Part shown: piece by piece, positions 21,991 to 33,184 of the stretch
Numbering within the stretch: position 1 is the first letter of the stretch
Layout of the letters: each line of letters opens with the position of its first letter
DNA from: Tupaia tana
Lineage: Eukaryota; Chordata; Mammalia; Scandentia; Tupaiidae
Reading direction: 5' to 3'
Length of the DNA: 64,000 nt
Assembly (NCBI GenBank): GCA_026018925.1
Contig: JAKSZU010000004.1
Location: 14,958,964 to 15,022,963 of the forward strand
Notes under the pieces: model-generated
The model's input: only the letters and a program-made list of their open reading frames with translations
Databases searched by the model: none
What the model was told of the DNA's origin: nothing
Position numbers and translations under genes: made by a program

Positions 21991-22974
21991 TACATTCACC
22001 TATCCATTTGCCCATCCGTTCATTCAGGAACATTGGGTGCCTGCTGCAGGAGAAAGCAGACAAAGCGCACTTGACGGTCATGATCCTATTTGCATTTTCG
22101 TGAGCCAAACGGCGTGTTGGTGTGCGTGTGGAATGGGTTGGAAGGGAGTGACAGGAGGCAGGAAGCTCACTGCCAAAGTGGGAGGTGAGGAGGTCTTATG
22201 GGCTCAGTGGTAGTAGGGATGGAGGCAGGGCTGATTCAAACAGAGGAGTGAGGTGAAGAAAAGAGAGCGTTCCTGCCACCTGCGGTGGCTGGGTAGATGA
22301 TTGTGCTGTCCCTGGGACTGAGGACCCTGGAGGAGGCGTAGGACTCGGGGAGCATGAATTCTGGTTGGACTGCTCACCTGTTAGCTCTTTGGAGGAGGCC
22401 ATGTCTGTGTGTTCACCACCTTGCCCACTGAGCAGTTCTGGATGGATGGCTGGACAAGAAAGGCCCTCAAAGAGATGGGAAGGACATGAGCATACCTTAG
22501 GTGTCTGTTGGGGACCAAGCTCTGAGCTTGGTGAGATGGGGCTTGGGGTTTGGGAAAGGGTGCAACAGGAGGGGCCGTATCATCGTTGGGAAGGCCAGCT
22601 GGGACAGTGGCTGTCAGGGTGCTGTGTGTCCTTTCCCTGGCCCACCCTGAGATCATGGGTCTCACCTACACCTGGGAGCCCATCTCGCCAGAAGAGGTAC
22701 CTGGAATTGGGGCCTTTTGTCCACCGCTTGCCAGTGGCGAATCTGGAGGGGTGGAGATGGGTGCTCTATAAGGTCTAACTTCTGGAAGTGGTGCTGACTG
22801 GGAGGTCGGGGGATGCTTTGGGGTCCTGAGACCCAGAAACCAGCTACTCCCTGCTAAGCCAGGCAGGGGCCATCTTGATGTAAGACCCAAGGTGTCACAG
22901 GGGACAGGGCTCTGGGGCGGGGGCTGGGTCAGATCCTAGTCTGGACTGGCAGAGGAGCTCGCGTCTCTGGGGGG

Positions 22975-23185
22975 TTTGTCAGCCTCCGCATTGTTGGCAT
23001 CTTGGGCCAGATAACCCTTGGTTGTGGGGGCTGGCATGTTCCTATAGGGTGTCTGACCGCATCCCCGATTCTTCCCACTACATGCCAGTAGCCTCCCTCC
23101 CCCTTGACAATCAAAAATGTTTCCAGACATTGTCTAATGTCCCTCGGGGGCGTAAATCATCCTGCATTGAGAACCTCTGGTGTGC
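22975..23185 (-). mobile_element. MER5A-like hAT DNA transposon
   Basis: TTGTTGGCATCTTGGGCCAG at one end, CAATCAAAAATGTTTCCAGAC and TGAGAACCTCTGG at the other, all typical of the non-autonomous MER5A group. Confidence 0.88.
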
Positions 23186-23239
23186 GTCACCCCTCACTGC
23201 TTTCACTATGCTGTACAAGCCTGGAAACCGGGGAGGGTC

Positions 23240-23400
23240 TGCAGGGGAGATTGGCCTTGAGGGGCCACTTAACCTGAGTCCTGAAGGGTGGTGAGTGCTG
23301 GGCAGGAGAAGGGCGTTTCTTCCAGTGGCGAGAACTGCAAGTGCAGAGAGGCCCAGAGGCCGCAAAGGTGGGGAGCCCACTCCCCTGGAGGGAGGAAGCT
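23240..23400 (+). repeat. L2 fragment
   Basis: CTTAACCTGAGTCCTGAAGGGTGG, then GAACTGCAAGTGCAGAGAGGCCC, an L2 3' signature. Confidence 0.6.
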
Positions 23401-23789
23401 GGAAGCTAGGAGAACATAACTGTCCGAGGGTGCCCCGTGGGCCCCTTTGACCTTCTGCCCCTGGAGCTCAGCCTCTTCTGGACCCTCTGCCACCCCTAGA
23501 GATTCTGGGACACTCCTGATCTCCCCCTCTACTCCCCAGGGAGACAAGCTGAGGTTACAAGAGGGTAGGGGGTTCACTCCAGCTGGGGGAGCCCTGACAC
23601 CCTCTGTGGGAGGGAGGGCGGTCCATGACTGCTCACAGATCCTGGTTAGAGGAGGGGAGGCAGTCCTGTTGGCCGCCTGCTTCCCTGGGATGGGGGTCGA
23701 GGCCAGAACTGTGATTTACTCCCGTCATAATCGAGCGGTTGGTTTGGTGAGAGTTGGAAACATGTTGGTTTTCCCTTCCCAAGTGTAAC

Positions 23790-23900
23790 AAGGCCTGTTT
23801 CCGCCTCCGCGGCCGCCGCTGCTGCTGCAGTGCCACGCGGTGAACTGTCCAGGACATGACAAAAGGGCTCGCTTAGCTGCCGCCGGTTAGAAGATGAACG
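23790..23900. promoter_or_regulatory. Small CpG-rich patch with GCGGCCGC
   Basis: CCGCCTCCGCGGCCGCCGCTG and CCACGCGGTG stand out from CpG-poor surroundings in intron 2. It includes a (CTG)4 run. It could be an intronic enhancer or minor promoter. There is no direct evidence of activity. Confidence 0.35.
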
Positions 23901-24049
23901 GCCCAGCTCTCCCCGCCCGACAGGCGTTCTTCACAGCCCAAGCGCTGGCCTTTCGTCTCTGCTGTCCACTCTGCAGAGCCTCGGACACCCCTCTGTGCGC
24001 CAGTGTCCATTCCTGGGCCCCTGCCTCCTGGGAGCCAGGGTCCTGGCCT

Positions 24050-24700
24050 GGGGAGGCTGTAGGAACAGGTGGTATTTGGAGACTAATTAATATTTGTGAA
24101 CAATCACACGTGCCCCAAGGGAAACAAATCAATCTGTGTTTGCATATTCATAAGGAGGATGAATATGATAGTGGTTCTCCAGCCGGGAACTCTCCCATCT
24201 CTGGGTCACAGGGCCTCACAGGCCCCCATTGAGATGGGCAGGGGTGGTTCGGTTGGACCACATGGAGGCAATGTGGTCTCTGAATAACACGTGTTTACTG
24301 TGACGTTTGTATGTAAATCCTGTGGCTTGGTATAGAGCCGGGTTCTGCCTCCCCGCCACAGCGCTGATTCCCAGGCTCTTTGGTTTCACGAACCAGTACA
24401 ATTTCCAAATGTACTTGGGGGCCAGACATGGGGTTGGCAGTTTTTTATTTTGCCAAGTAAGGATGTTATTAAAAAAAACAACCGCTGTCTGCTATCCCCA
24501 TCATTTCTTACGGGAAAGGGCATTTTAACACCAAGGACAAAATTTGAGAATAAAGGACAGTTCTTCCCAAGAAAGGGCAGCTGGCAGCTTTACACTGATG
24601 TAGCAAAGAAGAAGGATATATTAGAAGCATTCCGAATGTAGAAGAATTGCATACGATTATATCCTGTAACCTCACACGGTATGTAATTGTGTTCCTGCCC
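24050..24700. promoter_or_regulatory. AT-rich candidate conserved non-coding element
   Basis: GACTAATTAATATTTGTG, TTTGCATATTCATAAGG (octamer-like) and CACGTGTTTACTG (E-box and forkhead-like) lie close together in non-repeat sequence. This density of homeodomain, POU and forkhead cores suggests an enhancer. It is a candidate only. Confidence 0.35.
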
Positions 24701-25379
24701 AAGTGTGTCAGTTCGGCAGGACCGATAGTCCATGGTGCAATTCGGAGACGAGCTTGAGTGCCCAAGTGTTCCGGCCTTGTTTTTATCTCAGTCGTTGAAA
24801 GCCCAGACTCGCCCAGCCGTGCCGGTGAAGTGGACGCTCTGCTCTGAACACCGTCGCACACGATTCGCTGGGCTCTCGGCTGCCCCAGCAAGACTGGCAG
24901 CAGTCCTGCCTCACTGCTGCTTCCCCCTTCTCCCCACAGGTGACCCTGAGACTGGGGTAGGGGCAGGGCCAAGGTCTAGGCCCGAGGCTGGGCCTGTCCT
25001 GTCCCGACGAGGGAGGCCCCGGAGCTGGGAGCGGCCTGAACCGCCTGACACCGGGTGCAGGCTCCGTGCCCGGACTCTGGGGCGGGAGGCAGCTTGCTCA
25101 CGCCAGGAGCTGGTGAGGGAGAGGCCCGGGCCGGCTGATTGGCTGTGTCACTGCCAGAGTAGTTCCCTGAGCGTGTGGCCATGTCGCCTGTGCCCCTCAT
25201 GTTTCCCTATGCCCGTGGGTGTCTGGGTCTGAGTCTCAGGACCCCTGGGAGAAACCCTCTGGGGAGGGAATGTCTTTGTTTAACTTCTCCGCCTTTGTCC
25301 TACGTTCTGGAACAGAACAAAGTGTTCTGAGCATCCCAACCCAGATACACAGGGGTCCTGGAGTCCCCAAGCAAGGGCC

Positions 25380-26280
25380 ACTTGTCTTGCCACATTGGGG
25401 GTGGCATTCCCACAGGCCCAAGTTGTCTAACACCCATGGCCAGAGTCTCACCCAAGACTGTGCCACATGGATGTCTGTTCTGGGGGTTACAACCCCCTGG
25501 TGACTTTGCTGGGGACTCACACCCCCTTAACTCAGGTCCCAGGGACTCAACATCGTGTTCTCTATAATGGATTCATGCTGGGGTTCTGTGCTGGGGAGCT
25601 ACACCCGCGAAATATCCTTTTCAGCAGCGACGCCTGGTGACATCTGTCCCCTCTGTGTACACCTGCATGATGTCTGGGCCAGGCGACAGCATCTCCATGA
25701 TGTCGTTCCTGGGAGTGACCCTGCTCTGATTACTGTGCCCAGGCAGCTACAGGGTAAACCTCCCTGGTAATCATGCTGGGCGCTGCGTCCCGCGGTGGCT
25801 GGTGAGCGTTTGTACCTCCATGACATCTACTCTGTTTTGCTCCACACTAGGGAGGCATGCTCTCTGGGGTGCTGGGAGGGGCGTTATGCCCCATGGTGTC
25901 TGCACAGGGGAGGGTCCATACCCGGAACACCTGTGCCCAGGAGTTTACCTCTGTGACATTGGGTTACCACCAACCCCTGGAGCCTGTACCAGGCCGCTCT
26001 GCCTCTGTCCTTTGGTGCAAGTGCAACACGTCACTGAGTTATTGGCTCTGGCGTCGCCTCAGGGGCTGCAGCGTGGCTGTATCAGAGGCCCTCACCCCTA
26101 TGGTAACCTGGCAGGCAGTTCACCACCTGCGATCTGCTGGGACGGGAGCTCTGTCGTGGGCTGCCCTGTCCTCCGGTATTGTGACGACCAAGCCTAGACA
26201 GGGTCTTGGTGATCTGTGGCCTCCACCTCTGCACGGCCTGGCAGGGAATCGTGGTCCTAGCCAGTGAGCACAGTGATCAC
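25380..26280 (+). repeat. Degenerate tandem-repeat tract in intron 2
   Basis: Phrases such as CCTGGTGACTTTGCTGGGG, TGGTGACATCTGTCCC, CCTGGTAATCATGCTGGG and ACACCCCCTTAACTCAGG recur at irregular spacing of about 40-60 bp. It is strongly diverged, so the unit is approximate. Confidence 0.5.
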
Positions 26281-26653
26281 TGAGCAGATCCCCGCCCAGG
26301 GTTGGTGTGAGCGGGGCTGGGTGCCCACCAGACCCCTTTATCTTTCTTGCTTTCAGCTGCTCAGCTTCTGTCTCAGACTTCTAGCAAGATCCTGGGTCAG
26401 GTGACATCTCTCATCTCTTTCCCTTTGTGTTCAGGCTGCCCCCACCCCACTTAACAGTCCCGCTTCCTTGTCCAAGACCCTTGCTCCCCTACCACCCTAT
26501 GATCTCGTGACATTTGATCGTCACAGCTGAAAAGGGTTCTAGTTCCAGGAGGACTGGAGCCCAGCTCCTTCCGGTTCGCTTGTTCTGTGACCCTCCAAAT
26601 TCTCATACTACTGGGGTTGGCAGGTACTTGGGTCAGCCAGAGTCCATGGGTAC

Positions 26654-26740
26654 CTCCCAGGTGGAAAGGGGGCATTCCTCCTAGCAGGACTCGGGGGTGG
26701 GGACAGGACCAACCACCAGGCAGGAACATGGCCAGATACC
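26654..26740 (+). repeat. 87-bp direct repeat, copy 1
   Basis: It differs from the copy at 28037-28123 at only two of 87 positions. It starts CTCCCAGGTGGAAAGGGGG and ends GGAACATGGCCAGATACC. Confidence 0.97.
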
Positions 26741-27948
26741 ACCATGGGCCACTAGGTGTGTTCACTGTCACCCCCGCCCCCACTCCCTGTTGTGTTTCAG
26801 AGCGCTAAGGGGAGACTGGCCATGTGCCAGCCACCTGCCCAGAGCCAGGTGTGAGCAAAGCAGGTGGGCACTGAAGCCCACAGGCAGGGAGTGTGGGAGA
26901 AGACCCTCAGGAGCTCCCTACTGGGCTGAAAAGCACCTGCAGTGTCTCTGCGGTATATTGCATGGCCACCCTGGAGGTTTCACACAGGTGCCTGCAGAAT
27001 GGGCTTGGGGCCTTGTGAGCACAGCCCCAAACTCTGTCTTCCTGTCTCAGACCCGTTCCCTGCCATTCATACCTCACCATCTCCATCCTTGATCTGCTCT
27101 GGACTTCTGGGACAAGGTGGAGGAGGTATGGGGGTGACTTTCCAGGTCCAGAACCCCCCATTATTGGCCATTAAGACCTCCCTGTGGTTTCTCTTTAGAG
27201 TGGGACAGTGCCATGGGAATTGGGTAGGACGGGGGTGGCCAGGTAAGGCAGCTTCAACTTGTCCAGAGCACGTCCTGGCGAGCCCTGATGGGTTGTGGCT
27301 TTGGCTGCAAGCCTCTGATTCCTGGAGCCTGTCTGCTGTTAGCAAGGCCTTGTTCTGGGGCTGATGCCTCATCGTGGGGGTCTGGCCTCTTGCACCGCCC
27401 TCCCTGCTGGAGAGAGGAAGGGCAGCAGATGCCCCAGGGACTCTGGAGTCCTAGCCCATGTGGATCTGCCTGGCTTCCGCCTGCTCCTGGCTCTGATTTG
27501 TCTTTTTCAGTCTCTGTGCCCCCATCTGTGTGTCTCTGACTCGTTTCTCTGTCTCTGCCCCCTTATGGGGGTGATTGGCAGCTCAAGGCTGGGAGGGGAC
27601 ATTCCTGTACAAACTCCAGTCTCAGTAGCTCCATATTCCCTCCACTCAGGTTTGGAGAATGGCCTGAAGGCCACCTGCGCTCTGTCCCTGCACTGTGACT
27701 GTCGGGTTATCCTTGAAGGACTGGGGAATCAATGGAGTCTGGGTAGTCAGTGCATGGTCCACGGGGACCTGTTGAGTGAGACCCTGGATGGTCAGTGAGG
27801 TTGAGTGGGTGCCAGGAAGTAGCATGGGTGGACGTTGGGGACACTGCTGGGTACCAGCTCACTGGCTCTGCCTTCTCTCCATACAGGTTGATTATCCTGG
27901 GCTGGAGAAAGAGCCCTGGGTGGCCCCCAAGCCAGCCCCAGGAGGACA

Positions 27949-28009
27949 ATGGTGCCCCTCGTGCCTGCACTCGTGATGCTTGGCTTGGTGGCAGGAGCCC
28001 ATGGCGACA
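27949..28009 (+). CDS. PTPRF: PTPRF exon 3: start codon and signal peptide (coding part)
   Basis: The exon begins at 27897 after a TCTCCATACAG acceptor; 27897-27948 is untranslated. The ATG at 27949 has A at -3 and G at +4, a strong context. It encodes 20 residues, starting MVPLVPALVML and ending GAHGD, plus the first base of Ser21. This is a typical hydrophobic signal peptide that directs LAR into the secretory pathway, with cleavage likely after the small residues near its end. The donor is A|GTAAGT. I chose this ATG because the leader has no in-frame ATG upstream. The human and mouse proteins, as I remember them, begin ten codons earlier (MAPEPAPGR-). Here that codon is GTG at 27920 and the spacing is 29 nt rather than 30. 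Confidence 0.95.
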
Positions 28010-28036
28010 GTAAGTTTGACCCTTCAGGGTGCAGGT

Positions 28037-28123
28037 CTCCCAGGTGGAAAGGGGACATTCCTCCTAGCAGGACTCGGGGGTGGGGATAGGACCAACCACC
28101 AGGCAGGAACATGGCCAGATACC
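28037..28123 (+). repeat. 87-bp direct repeat, copy 2
   Basis: Copy of 26654-26740, 1,383 bp downstream and just after exon 3. The pair therefore brackets the exon that carries the start codon. Confidence 0.97.
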
Positions 28124-28583
28124 TCTCTAGACCTGTCCTGGAGAGCACCCTTCTAAGGAGTACCCCAGCCCCACAGCTTCCTGGGAGCCTCCTGGGATGC
28201 CTGGATGTCCCTGGAGTGCAGGGTGGGGCATGTCAGGGTGCTTTGTGGGCTGGGGCGGGACGCGTTCTGGATTCATGTGGTCCTTACCAGGTGTGCCCAG
28301 GCATGCACTGTCTGCCCTCACAGATCTGTGCAGGAGGTGTGACAGTGAGAACCGTCAGGGGCAGCACGCAGGGAGTGTGCACAGATGTGTGAGCAGGATG
28401 TCAGATGCATCCACAGGTCCAAGGAGGGCCCAGAGGCCACCTGGCCTAGACCCTCAGGATCCAGTGTGCCCCTCCCCCTTTCAAGAGATCCTCAGGGCAG
28501 AGGGGCGTCTGCTTCTCTAGCGTCTCAGCCCTGGAAATTGGGAAGGTTGTGCTTGGCCAGCGGGAAGCTGAACTCCAACACTC

Positions 28584-28584
<1 letters not shown>

Positions 28585-28629
<45 letters not shown>
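28585..28629 (+). repeat. (GT)n microsatellite
   Basis: About 21 GT units, pure apart from the CGC at the start. It can adopt Z-DNA. Confidence 0.98.
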
Positions 28630-28630
<1 letters not shown>

Positions 28631-28639
28631 TCGAAAGGG

Positions 28640-28900
28640 GTTGGAATAGTCTGCCCAGATCCAACTCCGAACTTTGGTCCCTTCCCTGCTGCCCTTCCCC
28701 CTGCCTGGCTCTATAAGACTGGCCGCAGCCCGCCCCGTCGCCATGGTTACCACTGCTTGGTTACTGGTAGGAGGCGGGGCATAGGGCAGATTTAGCCAAT
28801 CTGCAAGCCGAGGGGGAGGGGCGAGGTCGGAGCCAAGGTCCCTGGGGGAAGGGGCCGTGCCCAGCCTGTCCGGTTCCCAGAGGTGGTCTAGGGCCAACCC
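28640..28900. promoter_or_regulatory. Promoter-like patch with RFX X-box-like motif
   Basis: GCTCTATAAGACTGG, an X-box-like GTCGCCATGGTTAC at 28737-28750, GGAGGCGGGGC and TTTAGCCAATCTG (CCAAT) lie within about 100 bp in intron 3. An alternative promoter or enhancer is possible, and no transcript is known to me. Confidence 0.4.
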
Positions 28901-28994
28901 AGGGATTACCCTGGGGATCTGGTCGGCCATAGGGCCCCCATTCCTCCCACCCCCCACCAAACCTCGGAACTTCCCATTACCCACCAGGTTCTCT

Positions 28995-29065
28995 CCTCCT
29001 AATAGCTTATTAATTATTCACGAATTGCTCCTGCCCCGCCCTTTGTTCTCAGAGGCGGAGTCCTG
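28995..29065. promoter_or_regulatory. AT-rich patch with homeodomain cores
   Basis: TAGCTTATTAATTATTCACGAATTG in otherwise GC-rich intron sequence. Candidate regulatory element only. Confidence 0.25.
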
Positions 29066-30899
29066 GGGGTTGGAGGGCTAGAAGGGATAGGGAATGGGGG
29101 CTAGAAGGGTGGGGAAGCGGCAGGCCTTCCTTCTAAGGAGGGGGTGAAAGGCAGTTGGAGCACCGAGGTCCCTGCAAGGAGTTAGGGCCAGGGTCTAGAC
29201 AGGAAGTCAGGAGGGAGTCACCCAGGTGGACAGATCTCTAGGCCTGGCTGGGACTGGTGGGAGAGAGCTTGCAGGGGCAGGTGGAGGTAGAAGCTAGCCG
29301 GGCGCGACCCCAGGGTTGGCAGGAGGGAAATCATCCAGGTGTGGTCAGCAGCCCTGGAACACAAGTGTGTCTGTGCCCCTCTTCCCTATCCCCGACACTC
29401 AGACACTCAGGCCTGCAGACAGGAGCTCCAGAGCAGGGGGAGGGTGGTCCCCCTGGGAGAGTTACTGCCTTCCCTCCTGCTTTAGACCCAAGGCACCCCA
29501 GCCTGTACCCCATGCTCCTTTCCCCCCAACTTGCTCTCCACGTTCTTCCTCCTGGTGGTGGCGTGACCACCCACCTGGTCACCCACATCGGAACTGGGGC
29601 CTCCTTCCTCCCCCGGATCCCACATTTAATCCTTCGCCAGGTTCTGTTGTTCCTCCCTCTTGAGTGTCTCTGGAATGCACCCACTTCTGTCTCTCCACCT
29701 TCCTCCAAGCCACCCTCAGCTCTTGCTTGGGCTTCTGTGTGCAGCCTCCAGTCCCTGCCCTCATAATCCCTTTTCCATTCCAAAGTAAGAGTCGTGCTGC
29801 GCAAGGCACACTTGGTCGTGTCGCTCCCCGGTGATAGCCCTTTGTCCCCTCTCCCACTTTGTTCAGGGTCAAGCCTAGGAGTCTTCACCAGGTGCTGCGT
29901 GATCACGCCTCTGCCAGTCTCGTCCTTCCCCCGCATGTCCACCCGTTCTGCTGTGGACAGGTGCGCTCGTGCTCCTGCATGTCCAGGCCCTTGCTCCTTC
30001 TGTTTCTTCTGCTCGGAACAATCTTCCCCGTGTCTGCCACTTGACCAGGTCCTGCTCACCTGGAGCCGTCACTTCCTCCGGAGCTCATCCTGATCCTTTG
30101 CACTCCCCTCTGACACAGTCATGGCTGCCAGATTCGGCTAGCCCATCGGCCTGGGAGTTGAGGGGTTCACGTCATGGTCCAACTCCGGGCCTAGAGTGTG
30201 GTTGGGCGAGTACATGAAGGGTGCAGCCAGACCTAGACCCCCGGTAGAAAATGACGGGAGCAAGATGGAACAGTTTTCAGTGCAGAGTCCAGGAACCTCC
30301 GTGTTGTTGCTGTAGGGACAAGAGCCCCGAGACCAGTCTGGAAGGTAGAACCTGCTGAAGAGACCGAAATCCTGCCTCAGCCAGAGTGGGGCCTTCAGTG
30401 CCTCGGGCTGTCTCTCAGGCAGAGACCATGGCACAGGGCTGGCTGGGGTGACAGTGATAGTGCTTCAGGAGTCAGAGTCTGTCCTATCGCCTGCCTGAGA
30501 CTGCTCACACTTTCAGGTCTGACCCCCCACTGTGGCCAGGCTCGGGCCGAGCTTGGGAGACTCCTAGCCAGGGGCAAGCAGCCAGACGTGGACAGGGCTG
30601 CTGCCGAAGGTAGGGCAGGCGCCCCAGAGAATTGACGACCGGAGCAGTGAAGCGCAGAGCCGACAAATGTGTTTCTATAGGCCTCTTAACGAGACAAATG
30701 AATGGGGGCCCTGGCCTCTGAGGGAGGGGGTGGGGAAGCAGCTGCCAAGAGTTAGCCCTGAGGCCTCAGCTTCTGTGCCGAGTCAGCTCTGGTGGAGACC
30801 TGGGCACGCACACCGGGAACCAGGCTAGATCCCCGCCGCAGCTTCCCCTGGCCCACGGCTTTGTGGCTCTCAGGAGGAGCTGTATGGGGCCAGAAGTGG

Positions 30900-31140
30900 C
30901 AGGTACTAGGATGGAGAGAAACACAGGGACAGGCCTTGCAGGGTAGGGTCGCAGGCTGGGAGCAGACAGTTACAGCAGCAGTGCTGGGTGGGCTGGATTG
31001 GCTCTGGAGTGGCTCTGGACAAAGGGGATTGGGAGGCTTCCTGGAAGAAGGGAACCCTGAAGGGGGCTATTGTATAATGAGGTGAAGAATGTTCTGGGCC
31101 TCTCTGAGGACTGAGCACTCATGGCCAAGCCACAGTGAGA
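30900..31140 (+). repeat. L2 fragment
   Basis: GGCTGGATTGGCTCTGGAG, GGGAGGCTTCCTGGAAGAAGG and CTCTGAGGACTGAGC are L2-like. Confidence 0.5.
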
Positions 31141-31339
31141 ACGCAGATAGCGTGGGACAGAGGCAGGGGCTCAGGGCCAGGTGTGGGGGCCCTGGTTATG
31201 GGTGCTACCTGGAATCACAGGGCAGCAGGCTGGGGGCGGGTAGCTGAGAGTGTGTCTGTTGGGTCACCTCCCCTCCCTGCTGAGCTGGCCCAAGGCACCC
31301 CGCACACAGACTCTGCAGTACCCTCCCCTCCTGCTTACA

Positions 31340-31480
31340 GGTGTCCAGACTCTGCCCTCCGTGGGGCTGCTCCCCTGGCCTGTTTTCCTGTTGCCTAATG
31401 GGGGTAATCGTGCCTCCCTGGAAAGGTTAACTGAGGTCACGTGGTGAGGCACCTAGTACCCAGCAGGTGCACTCCTTAGC
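31340..31480 (+). repeat. MIR fragment
   Basis: GCCTAATGGGGGTAATCGTGCC and GGTGAGGCACCTAGTACCCAG follow the MIR 3' half. Confidence 0.6.
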
Positions 31481-32029
31481 CAGGGGCATGACCTGGGAAC
31501 CAGGGTGTCTCTGAGAGGACTCCCCTACCCACCTCCCCACCAGGATCTCGTAGGAGCTCATTAGAGTCCCCAGCCCATTAGGGCTTCAGGGCCTGGGAAA
31601 TCCTCCTGGCCAGGAGCTCCCTCCCTGGCCTGCCTGCCGGGTGTCTGCTTCCGCGTTTGTTAGCATACGTGCGTGTACGCAGTCCACAGGGAAGGCACAG
31701 AATAGCAGCCTTCTCCCAGCGGAGGAGCTTGGAGGTGGCCCAGTTTGGCTGTCCCTGGGGCTGGACTCCTGCTCCTTGCTCTAGGCGCTGCACCCCCAGG
31801 CCAGTTCCACTTGTTAGCTTTCTAAGGCCGCTTCTTCCCACCTCGGAGCTTGGCTGCTTGGGACTGTCCCAGGGCAGACCAGTGGGAGCCACTGCCAACA
31901 GAACAGCCTGACTCGTGACCACTGTGGGTGGGAGTGGGCAGCCACACTGGCCAGGGTGGCAGGCAGGGTGACTGTGGCAGAAATGTCTGTGGTCATCTCA
32001 GATAGCACCCTGTGGACCCCGTCCCGTAA

Positions 32030-32460
32030 GTTGTGTTCAGACCCTCACTGAACACCTGCTTTGTGTCAGGCACGCTGGCGTGTTCTGGCCCCGCCTGGAG
32101 ACCTGACCAGTCACAGGGTGGGGTCAGGGCTGGGATGGGAAACCCAGGGCTGTGGGACTCAGAGCAGGCTCCTGCAGAGGCTCTGCTCGGGGGTGGACTC
32201 TGTGAGGGGCAGGGCATGCCCAAAGGCCAGGAGGTGCCCGTGGGCCTGGCCTGTCAGGGCAGGCCTCAGTGGTGGGTGGCGAGGCTGAGCTGTATTCTCA
32301 GCGCAGCGCAGGTTCCATAGTAGGTGCTCAGAGTGCTTGTTGGGAGAGGGAAAAAGGTGAATCTGGAGAGGTTAGCAGAGGCAAGTTTGGAGACACAGAT
32401 ATGGGACAGAATCTGTCGCCCAGGACAGGCGTGGTCAGATTTGTGCTCCTCAAAGAGCCT
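32030..32460 (+). repeat. L2 fragment
   Basis: CTGAACACCTGCTTTGTGTCAGG opens a typical L2 3' end, then GGGGCAGGGCATGCCCAAAGGCC. Confidence 0.6.
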
Positions 32461-33184
32461 CTGATGAGGGGCAAGAGGGCCCAGCCCCAGCATGGTGGGC
32501 AGAGGCTGCCAGTGCCACCGCGTGATGCTGGAGACACTTAGGAGACCTGGGTCCAGATTCTGAGTTGGCCGAAAGGCTTGGGGGAAGAGGGTTTGCAGCA
32601 CGACGGAGAACCGTTGAGGGTACTTCTCTCTCGCGAAAGAAATAAATCAAAATAAACTTCAATAAAGAGGGAAGCATTGCTCACTGGGGCACTGGTACTG
32701 TGTGGGAGGGTGACCTGCGGTGAGGTGGGGGTGGGTTTGAGGGGAACCGAGGGCCAGGCCTGCCTGAAGGCAGGGGCCGCCTCTCCCAGCCCCAGACTGC
32801 TCTGGGCTTGGCCAGTACTGCCAGTCTTGCCTGAGTCTGTTGGGCAGGTGGGTGGGCCCGGCAGGGCACTGGCTCTCGGCCAGCCTCCAAGGGAGGGGAG
32901 TAGTTCTAGCTCTCCTGGTGCACCATCCAGGCTCCAGTTGGTCCTCCGGCCTTTCGCCTCCCTCCCTGGCTTGTGACCCCACCTGCCTGTCCTCCTCAGC
33001 CTCTGTTCTTTGTTTGGTGCGGAGGCCCCGCCCCACCCCGCCCCTGGCCTTTCTGGTTCCGCAGGTTCTCTCTGGTTTCTGCTGCAGGCGCGTTGAGGCA
33101 GGAGTGAGGGGAACTTTCTACCTGGAAATTTCTCTCCCTTGCTGGGAGGGCTCCCTACAACGTGTGGGGCTACAGTCGTCACCT

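Larger units (their letters stand above)
21309..27896 (+). other. PTPRF: PTPRF intron 2
   Basis: GT at 21309 and AG at 27895-27896. It contains L2 remains (21.4-22.0 and 23.24-23.4 kb), a MER5A copy (22.98-23.18 kb), a small CpG-rich patch (23.79-23.90 kb), an AT-rich candidate regulatory element (24.05-24.7 kb) and a long degenerate tandem-repeat tract (25.4-26.3 kb). It also holds the first copy of an 87-bp repeat (26654-26740). No SINE is present, unlike intron 1. 22.0-22.9 and 26.8-27.8 kb show nothing I recognise. Confidence 0.75.

Noticed and set aside
29331-30059. 242-codon minus-strand ORF in intron 3
   Set aside because: Low-complexity composition, no recognisable domain, no splice context and an equally open frame on the other strand.
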